Assembly (NCBI GenBank): GCA_946405625.1
Contig: CAMJHQ010000027.1
Location: 1 to 46,235 of the forward strand
Origin: an uncultured Lachnospiraceae bacterium
Lineage (GTDB): Bacteria > Bacillota > Clostridia > Lachnospirales > Lachnospiraceae
Length of the DNA stretch: 46,235 bases
Direction: 5' to 3'
In this document: piece after piece, positions 25,690 to 34,301 of the stretch
Layout: each line of letters opens with the position of its first letter
Numbering within the stretch: position 1 is the first letter of the stretch
Program-made: the position numbers and the translations under genes
Notes under the pieces: generated by a model
Seen by the model: the letters and a program-made list of their open reading frames with translations, nothing else
Database searches by the model: none
What the model was told of the DNA's origin: nothing

Positions 25690-26715
25690 TTACTGCGCAT
25701 ACTTGTTGGATTCTTCAACGAGCTCAGCAAGCTTCTTCTCTGCTGCTCCGCTGTCGATTATCTCTCTTGCAAGCTTGATTCCTTCTTCGAAATTCTCAGC
25801 CTTTCCGCCTACAACAAGTGCACCTGCGGCATTGAGGACTATAGCATCCTTTCTAGGTCCCTCTATCTCGCCTGAGAAAACTCCCTTGATCGTAGCTGCA
25901 TTTTCTTCAGGAGTACCTGTCTTGATATCCTCGAGCTTGCAGCTCTTAAGTCCAAAATCTTCAGGGCAGATAGTATACTTCAGTATCTCGCCGTCCTTAA
26001 GCTCATATATCTTTGTCTTTCCGAGAAGTGAGATCTCATCGAGTCCGTCTTCTCCGTAAACGAACATTGCCTTTGTATAACCGATACGTCTTGCAACCTC
26101 TGAAACAGTCTCAAGCAGCTCAGGCTTGTAAACTCCGAGAAGATGTCTCGGTGCGAAAGCAGGGTTGATCAGCGGTCCGATGATCGTATAGAAAATCGTT
26201 TTGATACCGAGCTCACTTTCAGGAGGAAGAACCTTTCCCATAACAGGATGGAAAAGCGGTGCATAGATAAATGCGATCCCGATCTTCTCGATAAGTGCAG
26301 CTGCCTGCTCGTTGTTAAGATTGATATTTACGCCAAGCGCTTCAAGTACATCGGCACTTCCCGAAAGTGATGAAATAGATCTGCTTCCGTGCTTAGCGAT
26401 CGGAATTCCTGCTGCTGCAGCAACAAGAGCAGTTGCCGTTGATATATTAAATGTACTCAGTCCGCCACCTGTTCCACAGGTATCCATCATCTCTGCTTCA
26501 ACATTTGCCTTGATAGGAACACAGTTAGCTCTCATCGCATTTGCGAATGCTGCAAGCTCCTCAACATTTGTTCCCTTCATCAGAAGTCCAACCTGAAATC
26601 CTGCGATCTGAACCGGTGTAACCTCATCAGCCGCTACAGCTCCGATAAATTCGGAAATGTCCTCTGCTGTAAGCTCTACATTATTAGTTACCTTTGCTAA
26701 AATATCCTTATACAT
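25690..26715 (-). CDS. trpD2: Second anthranilate phosphoribosyltransferase-like protein
   Basis: The 341-residue protein has the TrpD fold: an N-terminal helical domain, then DTCGTGG, TFNISTATA, KHGSRSISSLSGSADVL and DGLDEISLLG. Compared with the first copy in this operon (30092-31111) several functional positions differ: GTGGD is GTGGG, KHGN is KHGS, and the region R-x-x-LGxRTxFNxLGPLTNP reads ESELGIKTIFYTIIGPLINP. The anthranilate-contacting arginine is therefore missing. It may be a divergent but working enzyme or one with a changed substrate. It follows trpB by 76 bp with a GAGG ribosome site. Confidence 0.82.
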   Translation of the reverse strand: MYKDILAKVTNNVELTAEDISEFIGAVAADEVTPVQIAGFQVGLLMKGTNVEELAAFANAMRANCVPIKANVEAEMMDTCGTGGGLSTFNISTATALVAAAAGIPIAKHGSRSISSLSGSADVLEALGVNINLNNEQAAALIEKIGIAFIYAPLFHPVMGKVLPPESELGIKTIFYTIIGPLINPAFAPRHLLGVYKPELLETVSEVARRIGYTKAMFVYGEDGLDEISLLGKTKIYELKDGEILKYTICPEDFGLKSCKLEDIKTGTPEENAATIKGVFSGEIEGPRKDAIVLNAAGALVVGGKAENFEEGIKLAREIIDSGAAEKKLAELVEESNKYAQ

Positions 26716-26791
26716 TGCTTTAAAACCTCATTTCTCAAAAAACCGGATTTACCGGAAAGCTCATCCGGTAAATATAACCCTTAAAAAAATA

Positions 26792-28003
26792 TTACTCATA
26801 AATCTCCACGCCGCGGTAACGTGCGATTGCAGCAACGTCCTTGTCGCCTCGGCCGGATATAGTGCAGACAATGATCGAATCCTTCGGCATTGTTGGTGCT
26901 ATCTTCATTACATGTGCAACTGCATGTGAGCTCTCGATTGCCGGAATGATTCCTTCTTCTCTTGAGAGGAACTCAAATGCTTTTACAGCTTCCTCATCAG
27001 TTATCGGAACATACTCAGCTCTTCCGATTGAAGCGAGATATGCATGCTCCGGTCCGATTCCCGGATAGTCAAGTCCTGCTGAAATAGAGTATACCGGAGC
27101 GATCTGTCCGTACTCATCCTGGCAAAAGAGTGACTTCATTCCGTGGAAGATTCCCATAGAACCGTTAGCCATTGTAGCTGCATTCTTCGGATTATCAACT
27201 CCGAGACCGGCAGCCTCACATCCGATAAGTTTTACGCCTTCATCCTTGATATATTCGTAGAAAGAACCGATTGCATTGCTTCCGCCGCCGACGCAGGCTA
27301 TAACAACATCCGGAAGCTTTCCCTCTGCCTCAAGTATCTGAGCACGGCTTTCCTTACTGATAACCGACTGGAAATCTCTTACTATAGTTGGAAATGGATG
27401 CGGTCCCATTACAGAACCGAGTACATAGAGTGTATCGTCAACTCTGTTGGTCCATTCGCGCATAGCCTCATTTACGGCATCCTTCAGAACCCTTGTTCCT
27501 GTTTTAACTGCATGCACCTTGGCACCGAGAAGTTCCATACGAAAAACATTCAGAGCCTGTCTCTCAGTATCCTCTTCTCCCATGAAGATCTCACATTCCA
27601 TATCCATAAGTGCCGCAGCTGTTGCTGTTGCAACTCCGTGCTGTCCCGCACCTGTCTCGGCTATAACTCTGGTCTTGCCCATCTTCTTTGCGAGAAGAAC
27701 CTGACCGAGTACGTTGTTGATCTTGTGTGAACCTGTATGATTCAGATCCTCTCTCTTCAGATAAATCTTTGCACCGCCGAGATCTCTCGACATTTTTTCC
27801 GCATAATAAAGAAGTGACGGACGTCCGGCATATTCGCGGTTCAGCTTATCCAGCTCCGCAACAAATTCAGGATCATTCTTATAATGCTCATATGCCGCCT
27901 CAAGTTTATGGATTTCGTTCATCAGAGTTTCTGGAATATACTGTCCTCCGAATTCTCCGAAACGTCCTACTACTTTGTCTGAATAATTAGTATTTTCGCT
28001 CAT
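26792..28003 (-). CDS. trpB: Tryptophan synthase beta chain
   Basis: The 403-residue PLP enzyme joins indole and serine to make tryptophan. The PLP lysine is in HTGSHKINN (Lys94), with ETGAGQHG and the phosphate loop GGGSNAIG downstream; length and sequence are typical of the TrpB1 class that pairs with TrpA. The start overlaps the trpF-GNAT stop by 4 bp (ATGA). Unusually, its TrpA partner is not next to it: a second trpD-trpC-trpF set of about 2.5 kb separates them. Confidence 0.97.
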   Translation of the reverse strand: MSENTNYSDKVVGRFGEFGGQYIPETLMNEIHKLEAAYEHYKNDPEFVAELDKLNREYAGRPSLLYYAEKMSRDLGGAKIYLKREDLNHTGSHKINNVLGQVLLAKKMGKTRVIAETGAGQHGVATATAAALMDMECEIFMGEEDTERQALNVFRMELLGAKVHAVKTGTRVLKDAVNEAMREWTNRVDDTLYVLGSVMGPHPFPTIVRDFQSVISKESRAQILEAEGKLPDVVIACVGGGSNAIGSFYEYIKDEGVKLIGCEAAGLGVDNPKNAATMANGSMGIFHGMKSLFCQDEYGQIAPVYSISAGLDYPGIGPEHAYLASIGRAEYVPITDEEAVKAFEFLSREEGIIPAIESSHAVAHVMKIAPTMPKDSIIVCTISGRGDKDVAAIARYRGVEIYE

Positions 28004-29172
28004 ATCTTCTTACCTTTCTTTTCCATATATACAAACTCCAGCTCATCACTGATAACTTTGCTGTCATATATTTCATATCCGCATTTTTTATACAGGGAAA
28101 TGTTATCAATACTCCTCGTACTTGTAAAGAGTTCATATCTTTTTCCCGGATAATATTTTTCTATTTCCGAGAGAAGCGTCTTCCCGTATCCCCTTTTCTG
28201 TCTGTCAGGATGAACCATCAGCTTTCCTATATACAGGGTACCGTTTTCTTCGTATGCACGTACCGAACCGATTATCCTGTTTCCCTCAACCAGCTTCAGA
28301 ACAGTTCCCCTTTCAAACTCTTCTTCAAGTTCTTCAAGTGTTTCTCTGAGCGGAGGGATGTCTCTGTTCTTAAAGAGATCGGCCTCACTCTGATATGCGA
28401 GATACTGAAGTTTCAATATCTGCCCGAGGTCCTCTCTCTCTGCCTTGGAAATGCAGCACATTTCTTCATCCGTCTCTCTTACGATACCGACAAACCTCTT
28501 CATCTTCTCGATGTCTTTAAGCTTATCTGTTTCCACTCCGGAGCTTACATCCAATCCATAGGGATGTATATTTTCAATTGCCGACTTAGCATTATCCGGT
28601 CCCAATCCGCCTGCCAAAATGTATGGCCTGCGTATCTCCTTCAGCTTGTTCCAGTCAAAAGTTTCACCCGAACCTGTTCCGGAATCGACCAGTACAAGAT
28701 CTGCCACCGAAGCATCTATTTCCGAAATATCATGGATCTTATTTATATTGAATGCCTTGATGATTCTGATCTTATCTCCTGAAGTTTTATCTGATTCTGA
28801 CTTGTCCGCTCCCGGCTTGTATGCTTCATAATTTTCATCTGAACTTTTATCATACGAAGCATCCTCATTGCCGCATATCAGCTGTCTCAATTCTTCTATA
28901 TAAATGTTATCTTCATCACCGTGAAGCTGTGCTATATCGATGATTCCTTCATTAAGAAGCTCTGCCACAAAGGAAACATTTTCATTAACAAAGACACCAA
29001 CTGCTTTGATCTCCCGACTGAGCTTTTCTTTCAGCTTTGCTGCCGTTTCCTTATTCACATACCGATGACTGAAATCCGCAAATACAAATCCTATATAATC
29101 GGGACGAAGTGCATTTGCAGCTTCAATATCTTCTATTCTTTTTAAACCGCAAATTTTAATCTTCGTCATCAA
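28000..29172 (-). CDS. trpF: Phosphoribosylanthranilate isomerase fused to a GNAT acetyltransferase
   Basis: The 390-residue protein has TrpF at residues 1-235: [48 protein letters not shown] and GLDVSSGVE. It is intact apart from a hydrophilic Asp/Ser/Lys-rich insert (about 102-132). Residues ~240-390 form a GNAT N-acetyltransferase domain with the acetyl-CoA loop [11 protein letters not shown] and the [10 protein letters not shown] end motif. The two domains are in one frame with no internal ribosome site noticed. TrpF isomerises phosphoribosylanthranilate; the GNAT substrate is unknown. It lies 122 bp after trpC and overlaps trpB by 4 bp. Confidence 0.9.
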   Translation of the reverse strand: MMTKIKICGLKRIEDIEAANALRPDYIGFVFADFSHRYVNKETAAKLKEKLSREIKAVGVFVNENVSFVAELLNEGIIDIAQLHGDEDNIYIEELRQLICGNEDASYDKSSDENYEAYKPGADKSESDKTSGDKIRIIKAFNINKIHDISEIDASVADLVLVDSGTGSGETFDWNKLKEIRRPYILAGGLGPDNAKSAIENIHPYGLDVSSGVETDKLKDIEKMKRFVGIVRETDEEMCCISKAEREDLGQILKLQYLAYQSEADLFKNRDIPPLRETLEELEEEFERGTVLKLVEGNRIIGSVRAYEENGTLYIGKLMVHPDRQKRGYGKTLLSEIEKYYPGKRYELFTSTRSIDNISLYKKCGYEIYDSKVISDELEFVYMEKKGKKI

Positions 29173-29191
29173 ACATCAATCCTCAAACTTC

Positions 29192-29290
29192 AAACTTCAA
29201 TCACCAGGTATCAAACTTCATGTTTCGATCATCAAGCCTCAAACTTCAATCACCAGGTACCAAACTTCATGTTTCGATCATCAAGCCTCC
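29192..29290. repeat. 49-bp tandem repeat between trpC and trpF
   Basis: Two nearly identical 49-bp units (CACCAGGTA at 29202 and CACCAGGTA at 29251) fill the gap just beyond the trpC stop, and a third partial unit runs into the last codons of trpC. The tract is made mostly of CAAACTTCA-like words. Confidence 0.88.
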
Positions 29291-29294
29291 AGCT

Positions 29295-30095
29295 TCAATC
29301 CGAATTCTTCAGTTCACGGATGAGTCCTGTCTTATCCGGGCTTCTCATCAGCATTTCTCCGATAAGCACCGCATCGGTTCCGTTATCATAGAGTGCTTTT
29401 ACATCGGCAGGTGTCATTATACCACTTTCCGATACAAAGATTATATCTTTCGGAACTCTATCGCGAAGTCTTATGCTGTTTGTTATATCAACTGTAAAAT
29501 CCTTCAGATTCCTGTTATTTACACCGACTATCCTGGCACCTGCGGCAAGACATCTTTCAACCTCTTCCCCATCATGCGCCTCGAAAAGACAGGAAAGACC
29601 GAGCGAATCCGCTGTCTCGAAATATTCCTTCAGCTCACTATCGCTGAGTATCGCTGCTATAAGAAGTACTGCAGATGCTCCAAAAAGCTTTGCCTGATAT
29701 ATCATATAAGGATCGACTGTGAAATCCTTTCTGAGAACCGGGATACTCACTTCTCTCGTTATAGCCTTCAGATATTCGTCAGAGCCTTTAAATCTCTCCG
29801 GCTCCGTGAGACATGATATTGCATCGGCGCCGGCCGCTTCATATTCCTTAGCTATCTCAAGGAAAGGAAACTCCTCTGCGATAACTCCCTTGGACGGGGA
29901 CGCCTTCTTAACTTCGGAAATGATTGAAAGTCCCGGTGCTTTGAGCGCCGCTTCAAAAGGATAAGCAAATCCTCTTAAATGTTTTTCTGCTAAAGCTATA
30001 CTCTCTGCCTGCAGGCGCGCCTTCTCAGGAGAAAAATCTTTCATCTCGGCTTCTATTCTTGACCTTGTACTGTTTGCCAAATCTTCCAGGATCAT
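29295..30095 (-). CDS. trpC: Indole-3-glycerol-phosphate synthase
   Basis: The 266-residue TIM-barrel enzyme closes the indole ring from CdRP. Canonical motifs are present: [11 protein letters not shown] near 58-68, [21 protein letters not shown] and VSESGIMTP. Length and residues are those of an ordinary bacterial TrpC, unlike the altered copy at 24898-25617. It overlaps trpD by 4 bp. Its stop region is echoed downstream in a 49-bp tandem repeat. Confidence 0.96.
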   Translation of the reverse strand: MILEDLANSTRSRIEAEMKDFSPEKARLQAESIALAEKHLRGFAYPFEAALKAPGLSIISEVKKASPSKGVIAEEFPFLEIAKEYEAAGADAISCLTEPERFKGSDEYLKAITREVSIPVLRKDFTVDPYMIYQAKLFGASAVLLIAAILSDSELKEYFETADSLGLSCLFEAHDGEEVERCLAAGARIVGVNNRNLKDFTVDITNSIRLRDRVPKDIIFVSESGIMTPADVKALYDNGTDAVLIGEMLMRSPDKTGLIRELKNSD

Positions 30096-31111
30096 CTGTT
30101 GCTAACCTCAATAATCTTCTCAAGTGTTTCCGTTGCTTTTCCGCTGTCGATAAGCTCTGCGGCAAGCTTGATTCCTTCTGCCATGGAATCTGCCTTTCCG
30201 CCTATATAAAGTGCCGCACCCGCATTAAGAAGTGTAGCATCTCTTTTCGGTCCCTTCTCTTCACCACTGAGAATGGCTCTCGTAATGGCTGCATTTTCCT
30301 CAGGGATTCCGCCTACCAGATCATCCTTCGAGCATGTAGTAAATCCGAAATCCTCAGGCTTTACAACTGTAGTTCTGTACCATCCGTCCTTAATCTCGCA
30401 GATCCTTGTAGGCGAACTGAGTGATATCTCATCCAGCTTATCTGTTCCATATACAACCATTCCTCTCTTTACTCCGAGGCTTACAAGAACCTGTGCCAGT
30501 GGCTCAACCAGATATTCATCATATACTCCGAGGAGCTGCATGGTCGGTTTTCCCGGATTTGTAAGAGGTCCGAGAATGTTGAATACTGTTCTGAATCCAA
30601 GTTCCTTACGGATAGGACCTACATACTTCATTGATGTATGATACTTCTGAGCAAAGAAGAAGCACATTCCAGCTTCCTTCAGAAGCTCTATACACTTCTC
30701 AGGCTCCTGCTGAATGTTTACACCAAGAGCTTCCAGGCAGTCAGCGGTTCCGCACTTTGAAGAAGCTGCTCTGTTTCCGTGCTTTGCGACCTTCATTCCG
30801 CCTGCTGCGGCAATGATTGCAGATGTAGTTGAGATATTGAAGCTGTGTGCGTTATCTCCGCCTGTTCCAACGATCTCGAAAACATCCATTCCTGTCTCAA
30901 CCTGAATAGCATGATCTCTCATAGCTGCCGCACAGCCTGCGATCTCATCTCTTGTTTCAGCCTTTGCACTCTTTGTTGAGAGAGCTGAAAGAAATGCTGC
31001 ATTCTGAGTAGGAGTAGTCTCACCACTCATAATCTCGTTCATTACTGTGTAGGCCTCATCATATGTAAGGTCCTGCTTGTTTACGATCTTCTCAATAGCT
31101 TCTTTAATCAT
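30092..31111 (-). CDS. trpD: Anthranilate phosphoribosyltransferase
   Basis: The ~339-residue enzyme transfers phosphoribose from PRPP to anthranilate. Canonical motifs are visible: [43 protein letters not shown] with LGPLTNP, and KLDEISL. The frame extends to an ATG at 31192 but that stretch is encoded by a repeat element. I choose ATG 31109-31111, which has an AGGAGGT site 6 nt upstream. It is the first structural gene after the T-box leader. No trpE or trpG is present, so anthranilate must come from genes elsewhere or from outside. Confidence 0.96.
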   Translation of the reverse strand: MIKEAIEKIVNKQDLTYDEAYTVMNEIMSGETTPTQNAAFLSALSTKSAKAETRDEIAGCAAAMRDHAIQVETGMDVFEIVGTGGDNAHSFNISTTSAIIAAAGGMKVAKHGNRAASSKCGTADCLEALGVNIQQEPEKCIELLKEAGMCFFFAQKYHTSMKYVGPIRKELGFRTVFNILGPLTNPGKPTMQLLGVYDEYLVEPLAQVLVSLGVKRGMVVYGTDKLDEISLSSPTRICEIKDGWYRTTVVKPEDFGFTTCSKDDLVGGIPEENAAITRAILSGEEKGPKRDATLLNAGAALYIGGKADSMAEGIKLAAELIDSGKATETLEKIIEVSNR

Positions 31112-31145
31112 CTTAACACCTCCTGATGATTGAATTATTACATTT

Positions 31146-31378
31146 GCATTCCGCTTCGCTGCATGCTCATGATGCGGATTCGCCAAAGTCACATATCTGT
31201 CATATTCATATCACGCACATTCGCATTTCGCTTCGCTGCATGCTCATGATGCGGATTCGCCAAAGTCACATATCTGCCTTCGGCAGATATATATGAGTTA
31301 ATGCATAATGTTCATGCATGCAAGCATGCGAACATATGCATTAACTCATACATATGCTCCGCATATGTGACTTTGGCT
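31146..31378. repeat. Direct repeat and nested palindrome in the trp leader
   Basis: A 54-bp block at 31146-31199 recurs at 31223-31276 with one mismatch (77-bp period). The second copy opens a nested palindrome: GCCAAAGTCACATAT (31259-31273) pairs with its complement near 31363-31377, and inside are CTGCC-ttc-GGCAG and a long ATGAGTTAATGCATA inverted pair. The element sits between the T-box terminator and trpD and adds about 250 nt to the mRNA leader. It resembles an interspersed palindromic element. Confidence 0.85.
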
Positions 31379-31390
31379 CATTTAACGCAC

Positions 31391-31719
31391 AAAGAACGCC
31401 CTTAGCCTAAGAACTCTTAGACTAAGGGCGAAATATCTAATTCCGTGTTGCCACCTTAATTCAGAAACTCCACTTATTTTGTGAAATCATCTGCACTCTG
31501 CAAGATACTCATCTTATCAAATATACTTTTGATACGAATCCATATCTCAGCCGTCTTACGCGCGGCTTACGTAGCAGGCTACTAAACTACTTGTTCGCTG
31601 CTCCCTCAGTGGCCCATCTGTAAGGACGACGCTGCAGGGTTCTCATCATCCCCTACTCTCTGTAATGCACATTTCCAAACATATCTCCACGTCACAGGTT
31701 TAATACGTTATTCAAATAT
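31391..31719 (-). ncRNA. Tryptophan T-box leader riboswitch
   Basis: On the minus strand the leader contains AGAGAG and a Stem I region, a candidate Trp specifier UGG at 31614-31616 followed by a pattern matching the 3' side of the specifier loop, the T-box consensus segment AAGGTGGCAACACGG (near 31442-31456), and an intrinsic terminator with arms CGCCCTTAG / CTAAGGGCG (31397-31430). T-boxes bind uncharged tRNA and let transcription continue when tryptophan is scarce. The specifier assignment rests on position and on the downstream trp genes. Class is certain; the exact fold was not computed. Confidence 0.93.
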
Positions 31720-31725
31720 AGTCAG

Positions 31726-31754
31726 ATTTTAATTCGATAAATTATAATTGTCAA
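31726..31754 (-). promoter_or_regulatory. Promoter of the trp operon
   Basis: On the minus strand TTGACA (31749-31754), a 17-bp spacer and TAAAAT (31726-31731) form a near-consensus sigma-A promoter, with start expected near 31719 at the 5' end of the T-box leader. Confidence 0.88.
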
Positions 31755-31825
31755 CAATTTTTTGTATATATGATGCACACAAATAAAATATATAAACATC
31801 TTTGTGCTTTTAAAAAATGTTTCCT

Positions 31826-32899
31826 TTATTCAAATGTAAACATTTTATAATTCGCATTGCTCTCATCATCATGAGCACCGATCATAAACTCAGCATACGA
31901 AATAACGACTGTATCGAAATCATTTTCAAGAATATACTTTTTTAAATCAAAATCCTCTTCACAATCTCTTAGTACAATCGGTTCCACACGATGAACACCT
32001 AATGCCAAAAACGGAGCAACCACATTATCATAAGAGTCACAAAGCAGAAGTATATTTCCACTTTCGATTTTGTTATTTACAGTACCGTATCTTCGATATG
32101 AATAATGCCAGCTTGGGCCTCTCCCGGTTGATTGATAAACATCTTCGTTAATAAAATAATCAAATGTATCAGTCTTACTTTTTTTGGTATCAGGCTCAAA
32201 AATAAAGCTTGTATCATAATTAGGCTTCAATTCCGTGTAATCATCCAGTCCCACATAAGATTCGGATAGCAGTGCTCCCTGTTCACCCAGCCAGCAATTT
32301 TCCCATTCATTCACACTAAAATTCTCAATATCCAGTAGTGAAGTATCGATACTGTATCCATAATCAGCATTTAATTTATCTGCTATTTTATTTGAAGCCC
32401 ACAAACCTGCTTTGACCGTCCAATGATGATCGGTTCTGTAAAACAGGTCTTCGCATGAAATGTTTTCCAGACGCATATTATCTCTAAGATCAATATAATC
32501 AATACCTGCATCATTGATTCTTTTTAAAAATTTATCTGCATTTCTGTTACAATATGAATCATATCCAAAGTTATCATAAAAAAATGTATCATCATTATAC
32601 TTCGTGGGCTTATTGACATATAACAATCCCACATTGTTTTCTTTCAAAAACTCATTGAATGATATTAATTCATTATATTCATAATCTGTTGAAGTCTCAT
32701 TAGCCGGACTTACTATATACTTATCATCTGTTATAAAGACTCCTCTATCACCATAATAACTATTTACCTGAAGTATACTCAGAAATCCTCCGTTAACATC
32801 TAAAAATACATGTCCATAATGGCCAATAACAAGTTTGCCTGTTATAAAAAACAATAACAGCAACGCCGCAAAAGTCAATTTTATTTTATTATTCTTCAT
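31826..32899 (-). CDS. DHHW/SGNH-like membrane-anchored protein
   Basis: The ~357-residue protein has one N-terminal transmembrane helix (about 7-25) and an extracytoplasmic domain with the DHHW motif YRTDHHWTVKAG (157-160) and a GDS-like serine motif LLLCDSYDN. DHHW proteins are related to the AlgJ/AlgX group that works with MBOAT proteins in O-acetylation of exported polysaccharides. The frame extends upstream, but ATG 32897-32899 has a TAGGTG ribosome site and starts 8 bp after the MBOAT stop. It is the last gene of the cluster. AT-rich relative to the kinase genes upstream. Confidence 0.87.
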   Translation of the reverse strand: MKNNKIKLTFAALLLLFFITGKLVIGHYGHVFLDVNGGFLSILQVNSYYGDRGVFITDDKYIVSPANETSTDYEYNELISFNEFLKENNVGLLYVNKPTKYNDDTFFYDNFGYDSYCNRNADKFLKRINDAGIDYIDLRDNMRLENISCEDLFYRTDHHWTVKAGLWASNKIADKLNADYGYSIDTSLLDIENFSVNEWENCWLGEQGALLSESYVGLDDYTELKPNYDTSFIFEPDTKKSKTDTFDYFINEDVYQSTGRGPSWHYSYRRYGTVNNKIESGNILLLCDSYDNVVAPFLALGVHRVEPIVLRDCEEDFDLKKYILENDFDTVVISYAEFMIGAHDDESNANYKMFTFE

Positions 32900-32907
32900 A
32901 TTCACAC

Positions 32908-34296
32908 CTAAAAGTTCCCATATAAAAATGGATTGTTCTGTCCTGATACTATAAATGAAATTGCTAATACAAACCCAGCTACTGCAACCAAGCAATAGAT
33001 TAAATCATATATTGTTTTTAATGCCTTTCTGTTCTCAAGCTTATTTTCAATATACGGAACAACAGGGAAACAAAAAATAATAGCAGCTATAATAAACACA
33101 CAATAATCACTTAATAACAAGAATGCTCTTTTATCTGCAATATGATTTGATGTGCCATTTAACATCTTAATTATGTAAGAAATACCGTACGAAGCATCCT
33201 TTGCTCTGAACATAACCCATTCAAAAATGATAAATACCAGGACCAAAATTCTATATACGCTTTTTCCAAATATAGTTTTAATCCTATCAGAAATTTTTAC
33301 TATTCTTTCAAATGAAATCAGGATAAAATAACCCATTCCCCAAATTATAAAATTCCAGGCCAGTCCATGCCACATACCCGTAAGAAACCACACAACAAAC
33401 AGATTAAAGAATGTCTTATACTTCCCTTTTCTCGAGCCACCGAGCGGAATATAAACATAATCCCTAAACCATTCACTTAACGATATATGCCATCTTTTCC
33501 AGAATCCAGAAACCGTTTTCGTCATATATGGATAATTAAAATTTTCTTTGGATTTAAAACCTAAAAACTCCGTAATGCCATTCGCCATATCAGAGTATCC
33601 GGAAAAATCATAAAAAAGCTGAAGTGAAAAACAAATCGCTCCAAGCCATGCGTAAATTGTTGACAGATTGTCCACAGATGTACTAAATATTTCTTTAACA
33701 ATTTTAGCCAAAACATCAGCTATAACAATCTTTTTACAGAATCCGACAGAGAATTTAAATATTCCCGAAACTCTATATTTCCATATATCTTCTTTATCTT
33801 TTATCTTTTCAAAATCGCTGTATCTAGCTATCGGTCCTGATTGAAGCTGCGTAAAAATTGATAGATACTGCACATCATGTAACGGATTATCATCCAATGT
33901 TATTTTTTCATAATATACATCAATAAGATAAGAAATTGATTTAAATGTTAAAAAAGATAAACCAAGCGGCAATAAAACAGATTCTTTAAACGTCCCTAAA
34001 AATTTAAATCCTGTCAACATGCCAACATTAAATATAATACCCAAGAAAAATAATAATCGTCTGTTCTTATTATCCTTATTTGCTATTTTTCTTCCAATCA
34101 AAACATTTAAAAATATGCAGATGGCAAAAAAGAAAAGATGATTTATATCACATACAAAATAAAAAAGATAACTAGCTATCAGTAATACAACATCTTTAGC
34201 AATTCCTTTAAAAATCAAGGATGCTATTAACACAACCGGTAAAAACATAAAAATAAAATCCAGATCAGTAAAACCGGAAAAATGCATAAAATTCAT
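32908..34296 (-). CDS. MBOAT-family O-acyltransferase (AlgI/DltB-like)
   Basis: The 462-residue polytopic membrane protein has about ten helices and AlgI-type signatures: FYDFSGYSDMA (229-239), FWKRWHISLSEWFRDY (265-280), and the catalytic histidine in WHGLAWN (His310). AlgI-like proteins pass acetyl groups across the membrane for attachment to polysaccharides outside the cell. It lies 5 bp after the kinase-DegV gene and 8 bp before the DHHW gene, so all three are likely co-transcribed. The substrate is unknown; teichoic acid D-alanylation is unlikely since no dlt partners are present. Confidence 0.93.
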   Translation of the reverse strand: MNFMHFSGFTDLDFIFMFLPVVLIASLIFKGIAKDVVLLIASYLFYFVCDINHLFFFAICIFLNVLIGRKIANKDNKNRRLLFFLGIIFNVGMLTGFKFLGTFKESVLLPLGLSFLTFKSISYLIDVYYEKITLDDNPLHDVQYLSIFTQLQSGPIARYSDFEKIKDKEDIWKYRVSGIFKFSVGFCKKIVIADVLAKIVKEIFSTSVDNLSTIYAWLGAICFSLQLFYDFSGYSDMANGITEFLGFKSKENFNYPYMTKTVSGFWKRWHISLSEWFRDYVYIPLGGSRKGKYKTFFNLFVVWFLTGMWHGLAWNFIIWGMGYFILISFERIVKISDRIKTIFGKSVYRILVLVFIIFEWVMFRAKDASYGISYIIKMLNGTSNHIADKRAFLLLSDYCVFIIAAIIFCFPVVPYIENKLENRKALKTIYDLIYCLVAVAGFVLAISFIVSGQNNPFLYGNF

Positions 34297-34301
34297 ATTG
34301 T

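Noticed and set aside
31109-31192. 27-residue N-terminal extension of TrpD
   Set aside because: The extension is encoded by the palindromic repeat element; a strong AGGAGGT site supports the start at 31111 and the family starts there.
31259-31378. Insertion sequence ends or a second riboswitch
   Set aside because: There is no transposase frame and no known riboswitch consensus; it is better described as a palindromic element.
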